A stretch of 64,000 bases of DNA from Sphingomonas sp. SORGH_AS_0950 (GTDB taxonomy: Bacteria > Pseudomonadota > Alphaproteobacteria > Sphingomonadales > Sphingomonadaceae): assembly GCF_030818415.1 (NCBI RefSeq), contig NZ_JAUTAE010000001.1, forward strand, positions 2,568,001 to 2,632,000, given 5' to 3'. This document shows positions 46,384-54,840 of the stretch, in pieces. The translations under genes were made by a program, and so were the position numbers. The notes below the pieces were generated by a model that saw nothing but the letters and a program-made list of their open reading frames with translations, was not told where the DNA came from and searched no databases. Position 1 is the first letter of the stretch. Every line of letters starts with the position of its first letter.

Positions 46384-46757
46384 CGGATAGTCTCCGGCAA
46401 CGGCGAGTGCATGAGCAAGCTCGCTTTTTTTGGGCGTGAGCGCTCCAGCGCCTCCTTCAGGATCTCGACCTCCAGCGTCTTGCGGCCGAGCTGGCGCTCC
46501 AGTTCGCGGATGCGGGTCTCCATCTCGCGGACCTGGCGATTGCTGGTCACGTCGTTGTCGCCGGCGACCGCGACGCTCCCGCCCTCCAGCATCAGCCGCC
46601 GCCAGCGGTACAGCAGGTTCGGCGCCACGCCGTTGCGGCGTGCCACCACCGATATGCTCTCGCGACCATCGAGCGTCTCCTCGACGATCCTCAGCTTCTC
46701 AGGCGTGCTCCAGTGACGGCGACGACCGCCGTCGGTGATGATTTCGGACACGGACAT
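46380..46757 (-). CDS. IS3-family transposase OrfA (HTH protein)
   Basis: 125 residues from the ATG at 46757, MSVSEIITDGGRRRHWSTPEKL...; an upstream start at 46784 is possible. HTH_Tnp_1 motif KLRIVEETLDGRESISVVARRNGVAPNLLYRWRRL, then a leucine-zipper helix (VREMETRIRELERQLGRKTLEVEILKEAL). It binds the IS ends and dimerises. Overlaps orfB by four bases, with the slippery A7 run about 14 codons before its end. Confidence 0.9.
   Translation of the reverse strand: MSVSEIITDGGRRRHWSTPEKLRIVEETLDGRESISVVARRNGVAPNLLYRWRRLMLEGGSVAVAGDNDVTSNRQVREMETRIRELERQLGRKTLEVEILKEALERSRPKKASLLMHSPLPETIR
46425..46431 (-). promoter_or_regulatory. Programmed -1 frameshift slippery site in the IS
   Basis: Seven A residues (read on the minus strand) followed by G. 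Slipping back one base takes ribosomes from the orfA frame (CCA AAA AAA GCG) into the orfB frame (AAA AAA AGC GAG), giving the fused transposase typical of IS3 elements. Confidence 0.8.
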
Positions 46758-46828
46758 AAGCCTATGCTTAGGGGATAGCCCCAAGCCTCCTTCTTAGGCT
46801 TGAATCCGTCCGGTCGAAATGGGGGCCA

Positions 46829-47129
46829 GCTCAGGTGGCTTCTTCGCAAATCCGGTCGTGCGCCCGGCGTGGGTGGCGTCGCGTATCGTCGCGATGCGTG
46901 ATGGAGGCAGGGGGCTGCCGTTCGAGGCCGCTTCCTCCAAGACAATCGTCCCCAAGGGTCGAATATCGGCAAGCAAAGTCTCGGCGTCATCGGCATGGCG
47001 GTCGGGATCGAAAAAGACGGCGCGATGATTTCGCGCGATATGCCAAAGCATCGGGGCAAACACGTGTCGGCGGCTGTCTTTCGACAGCCGCCTCACATTT
47101 TCCACCAATGTTGGAAAGTGGTGCCCCAC
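46829..47129 (-). pseudogene. ORF of unknown function interrupted by the IS element
   Basis: An open frame from a GTG at 47129 (GHHFPTLVENVRRLSKD...VFFDPDRHADDAETLLADI...) reads into the right end of the IS, so the original 3' end is missing or displaced to 45.4-45.5 kb. Protein-like composition, but no family recognised. It is downstream of the AIPR gene on the same strand and may have been the last gene of that operon. The 167 bp between it and AIPR hold no gene I can support. Confidence 0.4.
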
Positions 47130-47296
47130 AAAGAACGAAGGTGGGCACTCAGATCATTGGAGAATTTCCATTCCACGCAGTTGAAGTTTCTTTGACCGAA
47201 GAGACGGGGCCGGGAACATCGGCAAAGACTGCGAGGGCGGGATACCAGTCTAGCTGTGCTATTGCGGGCCGGCGTCGTAATCAGTGCGAGGCAGTC

Positions 47297-49354
47297 TCAA
47301 TCCGGAAGGATGCCCTCCTGCTGCGCCCTGTCGAGAAGTTGAACCAGTAGCGCGCTCTGCCGCTCCGTCGGGACTTTCGCCGGTATCTGTTCCGCGATCT
47401 TCAGGATGCCGATGTCCTTGGGAGTCAGTATTTTGCGCAGCCCCGCCTCGCGTAGGATCTTTGACCAGTACGCAGTGGGCGTCTCAAAGACCCTTTTCTG
47501 AGCCTCGATTCCGTTGTCGATCTTCTGGGTCTGCCGCGCGGTTTTCGCTTCCTCGCGGTTGTCGTCCGCGCCGATCAGCGCGGACCAGGACGCGTCGTCC
47601 AGCAGGTCGGCGATGTGCGACGACCGCTCGGAGAGACGGCCCCAGCAGCTTTCCTTTTTGCACCATTCCGAGATGTTGGAGATGCCGGCGGGCGGCTGCG
47701 TGATGTCGTCACTGACCGCTTTTGCGATGACTGCCAGCGCGCCGGACAGCGTTTCGTCCGCGGCCTGCGCATTCCAGATGCGCTGATAGTCGACCGACAG
47801 CTTGCGGTCGGCGGCGATCCTCCCCAGCATTGAAAGCGTGTAGGCCACGATGTTGGCCCTGTACCCGCCATTGTACCAAGGCTGCGCCGATACGAGTTTC
47901 TCAGTTGCCCGAAACAGGATACCCCGCGCAATCGCCCGCTTGTAGTAGAACTCGTTGAAGGTGTCGGCCGACTTGTCCCACTCCTTACCAATCCGCGCCG
48001 CGTAGCGGGCGAAGTTCTTCTGACTGCCGAGATTCACCCACCTTGGATGATCATCGAAGACGTTCTCGAACTTGGCGAGATCGGTCTTGGTGAACATCTG
48101 TGTCTTGGGGTATTCCGCCTTGAACCGCTTCTGCTCGGCTTGGCTGAGCTTGGACTGCGCATCGATATACTGCCCGCGCGCGCGCTCGTAGAACCACTTA
48201 GTTTCGCGCTGCGCGCCCTGCAGCGCGGGCGCCCAGATGCGGCGCGAGAACTCTGCCATGCGAACGTGGAAGGGATGGTTGGAAAAGAAGTCGGCCGCGT
48301 TCACCCGGTTCTGTGTGTTAGCGTATTCCGAGATGCGGGGAACGACCATCTCGCTCTGTTCGCTGTCGATCACTGACAGCTTCATCTGCACGAAGATGTC
48401 GGAGAGGTCGGCCTTGTCCTTGCGCTGCGTGTGAAACAGCGATGCCGTGGTCTGCCCGCCATTGACGATCTGCAGGTCCGTCAGCCGGCGGATTTCAAGA
48501 CCGCCGTCCGTCAGCACGGTTTCGACGTCCTGCGCTGTCGCGGTGATGCCGTTATTGTAGGCGAAGAACATCCGTGGCTCGTTTATAATCGTGGCGCGGA
48601 TGCCCTTGTTGACCTGCGCCCGGGCCTGCAGGAACGTGCGGACATTCTGCTCCAGCAGGCGAGCGCTATATTCATGATAGAGCTTCGCCAGAACTGTTGC
48701 CGGCATGACGATCAGATAGGACTGGTACGAGTCAGAGCCGAGATTGGCGGGCAGGCATTTGATGCCGTGGCCGAACATTTTCACGAAATCGATATCAAGC
48801 GCCTCCTTGTGCCCGCGCGAGCTGCGCTGGCGCTGGAAGCGTGCGATATCCCAGATATGATAGGTTGCCCGGATGCCGCTGACCTCGTTGTCCGGAAGCG
48901 CCTGAATCCGGTCGCTCAGGACCCGTTCCGAAACGAGGAAGAAATTGACCTGCTGGAGCAGCGGCCGCCGGTCCATAAGCTGGCGCACCAGCCCGTATTC
49001 AGGCGTTGTCACGTCCGGTTCAAGTGCCCCCTTGAGGCTTGCCTCGAAGAAGTTGACGACGCGCCTGAAAGCGGCGTCCATTTCCGTCTTGGTCAGGGTC
49101 TGAAGATCGCGCCGGCAGTCGAAGTCCGCGACGAAAATGTCTATCGTGCCCTCGTCGTTGAACCAGTACCCGTCCACCCGCATGCCGCGCGGGGCCTTGA
49201 AGGGGCAGTGCTCGAATCCCTCAATGAATCCAGTCTCGATCAGCTCGCCAGAGACGATCTCCATGAACGCCTCCAGCTGAAACGTGCTGTCGGCTTCGGC
49301 GAGCATCTCCTGCCGGAAGTCGTGGAAAAACTCTTCAGTCGTCTGTTCCGTCAT
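47297..49354 (-). CDS. AIPR-family protein (abortive phage infection-type)
   Basis: 685 residues. AIPR-domain hallmarks are clear: FFAYNNGITATAQDVE, LTDLQIVNGGQTTASLFH and ISEYANTQNRVNAADFFSNHPF (about residues 265-375), with an N-terminal domain containing WFNDEGTIDIFVADF. The family is named after abortive-infection genes and recurs in restriction-like and MORC/Z1 defence operons; its biochemical activity is not settled. Its ATG overlaps the stop of the DUF4420-like gene (ATGA). Last intact gene of the operon. Lower GC than the core genes. Confidence 0.9.
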   Translation of the reverse strand: MTEQTTEEFFHDFRQEMLAEADSTFQLEAFMEIVSGELIETGFIEGFEHCPFKAPRGMRVDGYWFNDEGTIDIFVADFDCRRDLQTLTKTEMDAAFRRVVNFFEASLKGALEPDVTTPEYGLVRQLMDRRPLLQQVNFFLVSERVLSDRIQALPDNEVSGIRATYHIWDIARFQRQRSSRGHKEALDIDFVKMFGHGIKCLPANLGSDSYQSYLIVMPATVLAKLYHEYSARLLEQNVRTFLQARAQVNKGIRATIINEPRMFFAYNNGITATAQDVETVLTDGGLEIRRLTDLQIVNGGQTTASLFHTQRKDKADLSDIFVQMKLSVIDSEQSEMVVPRISEYANTQNRVNAADFFSNHPFHVRMAEFSRRIWAPALQGAQRETKWFYERARGQYIDAQSKLSQAEQKRFKAEYPKTQMFTKTDLAKFENVFDDHPRWVNLGSQKNFARYAARIGKEWDKSADTFNEFYYKRAIARGILFRATEKLVSAQPWYNGGYRANIVAYTLSMLGRIAADRKLSVDYQRIWNAQAADETLSGALAVIAKAVSDDITQPPAGISNISEWCKKESCWGRLSERSSHIADLLDDASWSALIGADDNREEAKTARQTQKIDNGIEAQKRVFETPTAYWSKILREAGLRKILTPKDIGILKIAEQIPAKVPTERQSALLVQLLDRAQQEGILPD

Positions 49355-50313
49355 GCCCCCTCCAGAGCCGCGCGCTCATCGCACTCATAATCGGCGATGG
49401 CTTCAAGCTTTATCTCGTAGCCGACATTCATGATTCCGTCGGGCAGTCCCGAACGGGTCATCCTCGGAAAGCCCTCGCGCACGTGATAGGTGGTCGTTTT
49501 ACTGACGACGAAGGCCGGCTCGTCGTATTCTGGTAGCGGCGCGTAGCCGTGCGTTACCAGCCTGCGCTCGAATGTGTCGGCTGCGTCCGGATCAGTGATC
49601 AGACCCTGCACCCGGGCGACCATCCCGTTGAGCGACAGGAGTTGAGGTCCGCCGGACCCGCTGCTGAGCCGATAGATCCTCAGGAGCAGCCGGTCGTTCA
49701 GGGACTCCAGCTGGTCCTCCGACGATATCCTGACGCTGTTCCGCTCCGTGCCCGAAAGGGATTTGACCTCAATAGCCGTGTTGCCAAATATGAAATCCTG
49801 ATGTGATCGCTCGGGGCCGAGCCAAGCCGCCACGGCCACGGCCGCGCCCTGCCGGCCGATCAGTTCGCTCAAGAACTGAAGCTCCGCGAACAGCCCGCGC
49901 ACCTCCTCAGGAGACAGGTGCGAGCCCCGGCCCGACAAGAAGTGCTTCCACCGGCGAATGTGGGTCAGGGCTATGCCAAGCGCACTCGCGGAATCTGGCG
50001 CGTCCGCGAGCGAAGCGGACAGCGTACGGCAGAGCCCGGCGAACAGGTCGCGGTCAACATGCCGCTCGAGGGTCAGCACAAGCCGCTGCAGCCCTAGACC
50101 GGCCGACCGCAGATCGACGCCGATGCCTTTCACAGTCGCGACGTTTCGCCGGTACTGCGAGGTGTGGTCGCCCAGCAGATCGATCAGGAAGAGGCATTCG
50201 CCGTCGGTATTGCGGCCCCAGTTGCAGGGCACGGCGCGCTGGCCGCCCACCTGGCGGACATTAAAGTCGGTATCCGGTACGGCGATGTCGTCCCACGGTG
50301 TCGACTCAGGCAT
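49351..50313 (-). CDS. PD-(D/E)XK motif protein (DUF4420-like)
   Basis: 320 residues from the ATG at 50313, chosen for the AGGAT upstream and the eight-base overlap with the Z1 gene. The nuclease-like core is RSHQDFIFGNTAIEVKSLSG: Asp, then E-V-K, the PD-(D/E)XK arrangement, at about residues 170-190. Preceded by LSPEEVRGLFAELQFLSELI, typical of DUF4420 proteins found with Z1 and AIPR genes. Probably the DNA-cleaving subunit of the system; this is inference from the motif. Confidence 0.85.
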   Translation of the reverse strand: MPESTPWDDIAVPDTDFNVRQVGGQRAVPCNWGRNTDGECLFLIDLLGDHTSQYRRNVATVKGIGVDLRSAGLGLQRLVLTLERHVDRDLFAGLCRTLSASLADAPDSASALGIALTHIRRWKHFLSGRGSHLSPEEVRGLFAELQFLSELIGRQGAAVAVAAWLGPERSHQDFIFGNTAIEVKSLSGTERNSVRISSEDQLESLNDRLLLRIYRLSSGSGGPQLLSLNGMVARVQGLITDPDAADTFERRLVTHGYAPLPEYDEPAFVVSKTTTYHVREGFPRMTRSGLPDGIMNVGYEIKLEAIADYECDERAALEGA

Positions 50314-52948
50314 CGTAATCCTCATCCTCGTCCGGATCGTCTGGCGCGCCCTGCATCGCGTCGAGCCAGACCTTGTTGGCGACAACCTCGATTTCCTTAT
50401 CGTAGTGGCCGGGCGGGAAGCTGATGCCGAAAGCCGCGACTGGGCCCGTCACGGCCGGATTGTCGCGCGGCTGCAGGCTGTGGATCATCAGAAGTGGCTT
50501 CTTCCGGACCTCGCGGTAGTGATAGTCCGATACCGCGCCCGCTTTTTCGCCGTTCAGCGCCAAGTCTTCGGCCACCTGCTGCTGTTCAGGAAATAGACCA
50601 AGCTTCTCGTCACCCCGCGATGCTACGCGATCCTTGTTCAGGCGCCACGCCGTGCCCGCAACGCCGGCCGCGATGCGGACCTGTCGGTTGAGCGTCCAGT
50701 CCTCCTCGATGCCCCCGGGAGAGATTAACAGCACGTCGCCGACAGGATGGCGGTCGGTGAGTGTGCGCAGATAGGCTATGGTGTCGGACTTGCGGTCATT
50801 GAACTGGCTGTGCGCCTGAAAAGCAGTCAGGAAGTCTTCGATCTGCTCGACCCGGACATCCCTAAAGATCAGGCCCTTTCCGGTATCGTCGGCCTCGTGC
50901 CCGCCAAAGCCCTCCTGCCAGTAACGCTGGATCAAGCCGAAGTTTTCAGTATTCACGTCCGGGTCAGTGGAGACGATATAGCTTTCGAGCAGCCGGCCGC
51001 TGAAGTTTTGGCGGAACATGACCTTCTCGCCCGTCCGCATCTTGTTGGATGCCGTAATGAGTAGGGTGTCCGGATGGGACATAACGTAGAGACCGAACTG
51101 CTTCGGGCTCATCCCGTCGCGGCGCATCCGCTTGACCTGCTGGGTCAGCTCCTCGGCCGCCTGCGCGATATGAGCGTACCAGTTGATCGAGTCTCGCGAG
51201 AGGTGGACGCGGCACAGATCTTCATAGCCGGGCCGGTATCCGAACCAGCGGCCCATCTGCATCAGCGTATCGTACATCTTCGTGTTCCGATACATGTAGC
51301 TGACAGTCAGGCCTTCGATGGTCAGACCGCGCGACAGGCTTAGACCACCGACCGCGATTGCAGTCAGGCCGACGCCCTCCTTCTCGTACCTCGTATAGTC
51401 CAGAACCTCGTCGCTTTTGCTGTTGATGACGAACAGGTTCAGGTGATCGAATACGCTGTTGAGAGCAGCCTTGACCTCGTCCCACGCATGCCCGGTGTCT
51501 GAATACTCCGCGGACCATGCGGCTTTCAGCCGCTGCATGTACCCGTTCTGTGAGGATGAGAATTCCGGCATGGCGTAGTTCGCGCGGACCGCATCCCTGA
51601 TCTTGCTGATGCGCAGGCTCAGGAAGTCCCGCACCGTCTTCTGGACAGAGACGAAGCGGGACACGTTGACCATCATGGAACAGTGCTTGCCAGCTTGGCC
51701 GCGCAGGTTGCGGATGGCACGGGCCACAATGAACTCGTCGAGCGCGCGATACAGGCTGGGCGGCAGTTCGGGGACGTTGTCGTCCCGCTTGTGCGAGAAC
51801 GGAATGTAGTCCTCGCAGTCTTGGATCTCCTCAAGAATGACCCGGCTGCTATCGTCGTTCAGGAAAACTTTTTCCGCGCCAAAATAGGTCGTCGGCGCAT
51901 CGAGGCAATAGATGAAGTCGCGTGGGAACAATTCCTCCCGCACATCATCGTCATATGCTTCGGGATTTATAAAGATGTTGGCGAACGGCGTTGCCGTATA
52001 GCCCACATAGCACGATTTTGCGAACAGGCTAAGAATCCGGCGCAGCATCGCGTTCGTCTGCGTCGGGTTCACATCCTCCTTGTTCGTGTTGATCGATGCA
52101 TTGTCGGCCTCGTCGTCGATCATGAGCATCGGGACATCAGAGATCTGACCTGTACCCTGTGCGTTCATCTCCTTCAGCCACTTGTGTAGTGCCTTCAAGG
52201 TGGTGACATTTTTCTTGATGACCAGAATGACGGGCTTGCTGAAGTCATTCAGTTTCCAGCCACTCTTGCCGGCCGTGTCCTTGTTGAAGTCCTCGCGGAT
52301 GTTCGTCAGTGTCGCCGGGTTCGGATAGCCGGGTTCCAGCCCGACCCCGATAGATTGGCGGTCGTCCGGATCGCTCGACCGGCCGATGAAGGCCTCGTCG
52401 ATCCGCTCTTGCGTTTGCTTGCGCAGGTTGTTGTGGATGCCAGCCACGACGATGATGAACTTGTAGCCGGCGTCGGCTGCCTTCGCGATCAGGCCGGTGT
52501 AGTTCGCGGTCTTGCCTGACTGAACATGGCCGATCACGAGGCCGCGCCTGTCCCAGGTGCCCTCGCTGGTCGGGTCCTGTAGGTGCCCTAAAACGCGGGT
52601 CGTTACGTCGCTCAGCGACTGGACGAGGCGGGGCGCCCAGCCTTCCCCCCTCAGGAAGGCTTCATACGCTTGGGCGTAGGTCCAAGTGATGTTGTCCCGC
52701 TTCGCGACCCACTGGTCGTCATGCCCGGCGTCGATGTCGACCAGCGAAACGCCCGCGCCCATCCGAGTGTCGATCCTGATCAGCACCTGATCGATGATAC
52801 CGTCAAGGGGCCCGTTCCAGCCGCTCATCGGCCCGATCACGCCAGCGGCGGTCTGAACCTCTTCCCTCGTCGGAACGGGCTCCTTGTTCCCGAGTACGTT
52901 TACGAGCGCGGTGACGACGCTGTTTTCGATATCAGCCGGATTTCCCAT
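50306..52948 (-). CDS. Z1-domain ATPase/helicase-like protein
   Basis: 880 residues, an SF2-type motor of the Z1 class. Walker A is GLVIGHVQSGKTANYTGLI (about residues 145-163), Walker B VPMLMIDDEADNAS, motif III YVGYTATPFANIF, and the Z1-specific GGLSLSRGLTIEGL...QMGRWFGYRPGYEDLCRV supplies the arginine finger region. Z1 proteins accompany MORC/MutL-like ATPases in restriction-like operons and are thought to translocate or remodel DNA. Its ATG directly follows the MORC stop. Confidence 0.92.
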   Translation of the reverse strand: MGNPADIENSVVTALVNVLGNKEPVPTREEVQTAAGVIGPMSGWNGPLDGIIDQVLIRIDTRMGAGVSLVDIDAGHDDQWVAKRDNITWTYAQAYEAFLRGEGWAPRLVQSLSDVTTRVLGHLQDPTSEGTWDRRGLVIGHVQSGKTANYTGLIAKAADAGYKFIIVVAGIHNNLRKQTQERIDEAFIGRSSDPDDRQSIGVGLEPGYPNPATLTNIREDFNKDTAGKSGWKLNDFSKPVILVIKKNVTTLKALHKWLKEMNAQGTGQISDVPMLMIDDEADNASINTNKEDVNPTQTNAMLRRILSLFAKSCYVGYTATPFANIFINPEAYDDDVREELFPRDFIYCLDAPTTYFGAEKVFLNDDSSRVILEEIQDCEDYIPFSHKRDDNVPELPPSLYRALDEFIVARAIRNLRGQAGKHCSMMVNVSRFVSVQKTVRDFLSLRISKIRDAVRANYAMPEFSSSQNGYMQRLKAAWSAEYSDTGHAWDEVKAALNSVFDHLNLFVINSKSDEVLDYTRYEKEGVGLTAIAVGGLSLSRGLTIEGLTVSYMYRNTKMYDTLMQMGRWFGYRPGYEDLCRVHLSRDSINWYAHIAQAAEELTQQVKRMRRDGMSPKQFGLYVMSHPDTLLITASNKMRTGEKVMFRQNFSGRLLESYIVSTDPDVNTENFGLIQRYWQEGFGGHEADDTGKGLIFRDVRVEQIEDFLTAFQAHSQFNDRKSDTIAYLRTLTDRHPVGDVLLISPGGIEEDWTLNRQVRIAAGVAGTAWRLNKDRVASRGDEKLGLFPEQQQVAEDLALNGEKAGAVSDYHYREVRKKPLLMIHSLQPRDNPAVTGPVAAFGISFPPGHYDKEIEVVANKVWLDAMQGAPDDPDEDEDYDA

Positions 52949-54424
52949 TCAGAAAGCCCCTCCCACATAGTCCTCAACAATTTTCTGCCGGCCCTCGAAC
53001 AGACGCGTCGAACGGACCAATTCGAGGAACTGCTGAGCCGTGCCCCCGCTTTCTCCGTACAGGAGCGTCCTGAGCACGTGCAGGCTCTTCAGCGTATCCG
53101 CCTCGTCCGTGTCCAACTGCCTAATTTCGCGCGGCGCGGTGGAGTAGTCGGAATAGATCATCTCCACCGGCAGGGCTGCTGCCGCAGCTTTCAGAAGAAG
53201 CTCAAGAGACGCACCACCATCCGCCGGCAGCATGCCGGCGAGCGAAGTCACGAGGGGGTGCTGGAGGTTCAGCGCGTACCGGATACCACCGTGGTCGGCA
53301 TAGCGTTCCCAGAGCGGGGCCGCCGCGTCCTGAAACAGCTTCTGGCCCCGGCCGCGATGGACACTCACGCTGCGGGCGGTGATTTTGTTGATGATCTGCC
53401 GCAGCCGCTCCCGCACAGCATGCGGCGGTCGTGCGCGCGACTTCTTGATGTCAATGGTCCACGCCTCGTCCAAACCGTTCGGGAAGTCGATCTGCACCCG
53501 GGCCAACTTGGTCGCCTCCCCCTTCGGAACGAGCCTGAACCAGTCGCCCCATGCCATCAGACGTCCGCTGCGGTAGATGTAGGCGCCTTGGTTCGATATG
53601 AAGTCGCTGCGATCTTGATAGTAGTCGTACTCGGTCGGCGACAGCCGGCTGTGATGCGGTAGAATGTACGGCTGCATCGTGATCGCCGCATCATTGACCC
53701 AGACCGTCTCGGTTGGCAAAACCTGCGTCGCCGCATTCTTTCTGCAGAACGGATCGAATGGTGCCACTGGATGACCGTTGACGCTGATGGCGAGCTTCTT
53801 CCGCCCCTTGATCTCGCCTGATAGGAAGCGGTGGAACACGAGCGCTAGGTGCCGTTCGACCGTAACAAGCTTGTCGCTGACGATCTCGTCACGCTTCTGG
53901 CCGGTTTCATCCTCGGACAGCCGGTCAAGATCGCGCCAGATGACGAGCGTGCCAGTCTCGCCGAGCAGATCGGCAAAAGGCAGGCCCGCGATCTCGTCCC
54001 GATCGAGGATCGAGATGGACCAATCATCGTCCGCTTCGACCTTGTTCAGGTCCCACTCGGCGCCGCACCTCTGTCCATCCCGCGCGCTGATCAGGGTCAG
54101 CCGCCGGCATTGCGAGAAGGAGGCGGTCTTTAGGCCTAGGCCGAAGCGCCCAAGGTCACTGGAGGCGCGCTTTGCATTGGGATGCGTCGCACCGTGGCGC
54201 ATCGCGGCGATGAGCCGCTCTTCCGTCATTCCGTGACCGTTATCCGCAATCACCAGCGCGGGCTCCTTCCGGGCCACGTCGCAGACTATGCGGATGTCCG
54301 TCGCACCCGCGGAGATGCTGTTGTCGATCAGATCGGCGACGGCCGTTTCCAGCGAGTAGCCTAGGTCGCGCAGGGAAGCTGAAAGGCTGGCGGCGCTGGG
54401 CGGAAGGGGATACGACCTTGCCAT
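52949..54424 (-). CDS. MORC/MutL-like GHKL ATPase
   Basis: 491 residues. The Bergerat ATP site is intact: ETAVADLIDNSISAGA (catalytic Glu and Mg-binding Asn), LVIADNGHGM (DxGxG), GRFGLGLKTASFSQC (ATP lid) and GTLVIWRDLD. An S5-like transducer domain follows (about 200-340) with a Lys in DIKKSRARPP. No MutL endonuclease motif is seen. Prokaryotic MORC-like proteins are found in restriction-like operons and probably act as ATP-gated DNA clamps or signal switches. Its start overlaps the vsr stop (TGATG). Confidence 0.9.
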   Translation of the reverse strand: MARSYPLPPSAASLSASLRDLGYSLETAVADLIDNSISAGATDIRIVCDVARKEPALVIADNGHGMTEERLIAAMRHGATHPNAKRASSDLGRFGLGLKTASFSQCRRLTLISARDGQRCGAEWDLNKVEADDDWSISILDRDEIAGLPFADLLGETGTLVIWRDLDRLSEDETGQKRDEIVSDKLVTVERHLALVFHRFLSGEIKGRKKLAISVNGHPVAPFDPFCRKNAATQVLPTETVWVNDAAITMQPYILPHHSRLSPTEYDYYQDRSDFISNQGAYIYRSGRLMAWGDWFRLVPKGEATKLARVQIDFPNGLDEAWTIDIKKSRARPPHAVRERLRQIINKITARSVSVHRGRGQKLFQDAAAPLWERYADHGGIRYALNLQHPLVTSLAGMLPADGGASLELLLKAAAAALPVEMIYSDYSTAPREIRQLDTDEADTLKSLHVLRTLLYGESGGTAQQFLELVRSTRLFEGRQKIVEDYVGGAF

Positions 54425-54840
54425 CAGGCCTCCCTCAACGAGTCTCTAATACGAGCGACGACGGCATCGGCATCGCGTTCAAGTTCACATTCCCAGACAG
54501 TCAGCACGGTCCAGCCCTCCTCACGCAGCCGAATCTCGTTCCGGCTGTCGCGCGCGACGGTGCCGGCGAACTTCTCCTGCCAAAATTCGGGCCTGGTGGA
54601 GGGCGTGGTACAGTTCCGGCAGCCTTCATGCCTGTGCCAGAAACAGCCATGCACGAAGATCGCCGTGCGATAGCGCGGAAGCACGATATCCGGCTTGCCG
54701 GCAAGGTCCTTTACATGAATGCGGAAGCGCAAGCCGGCGCGGTGCAGAAGGGAGCGCAGGCGAACCTCCGGGCCGGTGTTCCGGCCCCGTATTCGGGACA
54801 TGTTCCAGCTGCGTCGTTCTGCGCTGATCGTATCGACCAT
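54424..54840 (-). CDS. vsr: Very short patch repair endonuclease
   Basis: About 138 residues from the ATG at 54840 (a GTG one codon upstream is possible). Vsr pattern: SRIRGRNTGPEVRLRSLLHRAGLRFRIH, the metal-binding Asp in GKPDIVLP, IFVHGCFWHRHEGC with the structural zinc Cys/His residues, and FWQEKF. It nicks next to T in T:G mismatches left by deamination of 5-methylcytosine. Pairs with the cytosine methyltransferase whose gene ends on the same bases. Confidence 0.93.
   Translation of the reverse strand: MVDTISAERRSWNMSRIRGRNTGPEVRLRSLLHRAGLRFRIHVKDLAGKPDIVLPRYRTAIFVHGCFWHRHEGCRNCTTPSTRPEFWQEKFAGTVARDSRNEIRLREEGWTVLTVWECELERDADAVVARIRDSLREA

Larger units (their letters stand above)
45526..46828 (-). 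mobile_element. IS3-family insertion sequence (about 1.3 kb)
   Basis: Terminal inverted repeats begin TGGCCCCCGTTTCACCGGAC (left) and, read inward from the right, TGGCCCCCATTTCGACCGGA, continuing through CGGATTCA: about 27 bp with one substitution and one single-base indel. Ends are TG...CA, as for IS3 elements. Contains orfA and orfB in overlapping frames with an A7 slippery run. No matching 3-5-bp target duplication is visible (left flank GGTGATC, right flank GCTCAGG). Confidence 0.88.

Noticed and set aside
46425-46431. T run as a terminator
   Set aside because: It lies inside the transposase overlap with no preceding stem and fits the IS3 slippery site instead.
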